A DNA stretch of 5,963 nt, from contig JAEVZY010000008.1 of the NCBI GenBank assembly GCA_023392035.1, positions 1 through 5,963 of the forward strand. The letters run 5' to 3'. The stretch is from Pseudomonadota bacterium. Its GTDB lineage: Bacteria > Pseudomonadota > Gammaproteobacteria > Burkholderiales > Burkholderiaceae_D. Of this stretch, positions 5,523-5,963 are shown in pieces. Both the position numbers and the translations under genes were made by a program. Below the pieces are notes generated by a model. The model saw only the letters and a list, made by a program, of their open reading frames with translations, searched no databases and was not told the origin of the DNA. Position 1 is the first letter of the stretch. Every line of letters starts with the position of its first letter.

Positions 5523-5963
5523 ATGAACATCACCGACATGCCGCTGGCCGAGTTGCAGCGGCAACTCGCCAGCCGCGCGCTGAGCGCCGAAACCGTGGCC
5601 CGCGCTTTCATCGAGCGCGTGGAGTCTCAGGAAGCCTCCGTGCGCGCCTGGGAGTTCTTTGACGCCGACCTGGTGCTGCGGCAGGCGCAGCAACTGGACC
5701 AGGGGCCGGTACTGGGCCCCTTGCACGGCATTCCCCTGGGCGTGAAGGACCTGATGGATACGGGGGACATGCCCACCACCTACGGTTCGCCCATCTACGC
5801 AGGGCACCGTCCAGCCCGCGACGCCGCCTGCGTGGCCGCCAGCCGCGCCGCCGGCGCCATCGTGATGGGCAAGACGGTGACCACCGAATTTGCCACCTAC
5901 AAACCGGGCAAGACCCGCAATCCGCGCGGCTTGCCTGGCGATCGGACGCCGGGCGGCTCATCC
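5523..5963 (+). CDS. Amidase-signature family hydrolase, 5' part only
   Basis: The reading frame opens at ATG 5523, has AGGGGA (5513-5518) 4 bases upstream, and runs without a stop to the last base, giving 147 N-terminal residues of a family whose members are usually about 450-500 long. Residues 65-80 read GPLHGIPLGVKDLMDT, the characteristic first block of amidase-signature enzymes, with K75 the expected catalytic lysine. MPTTYGSPIYAGHRP (83-97) and AAGAIVMGKTVTTEFA (109-124) follow, and TPGGSS (142-147) is the start of the Gly/Ser-rich signature. S146 is the likely cis-serine, while the nucleophilic serine lies beyond the window. Such enzymes hydrolyse amides to a carboxylic acid and ammonia or an amine. 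The 15-base gap to livF implies the same operon and suggests the substrate is something the transporter brings in. It could be a general amidase, a GatA-like or an AtzF-like protein; the specific substrate cannot be read here. Confidence 0.88.
   Translation, partial: MNITDMPLAELQRQLASRALSAETVARAFIERVESQEASVRAWEFFDADLVLRQAQQLDQGPVLGPLHGIPLGVKDLMDTGDMPTTYGSPIYAGHRPARDAACVAASRAAGAIVMGKTVTTEFATYKPGKTRNPRGLPGDRTPGGSS

Noticed and set aside
4782..5807. A 341-codon open frame on the - strand opposite livF and the amidase
   Set aside because: It lies opposite two genes with clear catalytic motifs, and its translation has no recognisable domain.
1..5963. Search for CRISPR arrays, insertion sequences, tRNA/rRNA genes or phage genes
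   Set aside because: No regularly spaced repeats, transposase-like frames, terminal inverted repeats or RNA-gene sequences were seen. The window is almost fully filled by the seven genes listed.

Overview
The window is a stretch of high-GC bacterial chromosome with tightly packed genes, all on the + strand. The strong G/C preference at third codon positions, the ATGA gene overlaps and the protein sequences suggest a proteobacterium, most likely a betaproteobacterium of the Burkholderiales (Herbaspirillum/Cupriavidus-like). This placement is an impression from the sequence and was not tested by a search.

Layout: (1) 1-435 is the C-terminal part of a DUF4198-type (NikM-like) protein whose start lies upstream of the window. 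(2) 436-594 is a non-coding gap with a candidate extended -10 promoter and an inverted repeat just upstream of it. (3) 595-5507 is a complete five-gene ABC importer of the branched-chain amino acid (HAAT/Liv) family. It comprises a secreted substrate-binding protein (LivK-like), two membrane permeases (LivH- and LivM-like) and two ATPases (LivG- and LivF-like). (4) From 5523 to the window's edge is the N-terminal third or so of an amidase-signature hydrolase, 15 bases behind the last ATPase gene and probably in the same operon.

The binding protein should capture a solute in the periplasm, LivH/LivM should form the channel, and LivG/LivF should power transport. The amidase is then placed to hydrolyse an imported amide. 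Two details depart from a textbook leucine/isoleucine/valine importer. First, three of the residues that hold the amino-acid backbone in E. coli LivJ appear replaced in the binding protein (V130, L230, S254), so the solute may not be a branched-chain amino acid. Second, the ABC signature of the LivG-like ATPase is degenerate (FTMID where LSGGQ/LPYGQ is expected), while its other ATPase motifs are intact. This suggests a transporter with one competent and one degenerate ATP site.

Regulatory structure includes a GC-rich 12-bp stem-loop with a U-rich tail between the binding-protein gene and the permease genes. It probably sets unequal expression of the two parts. Three successive ATGA stop/start overlaps couple livH, livM, livG and livF translationally.
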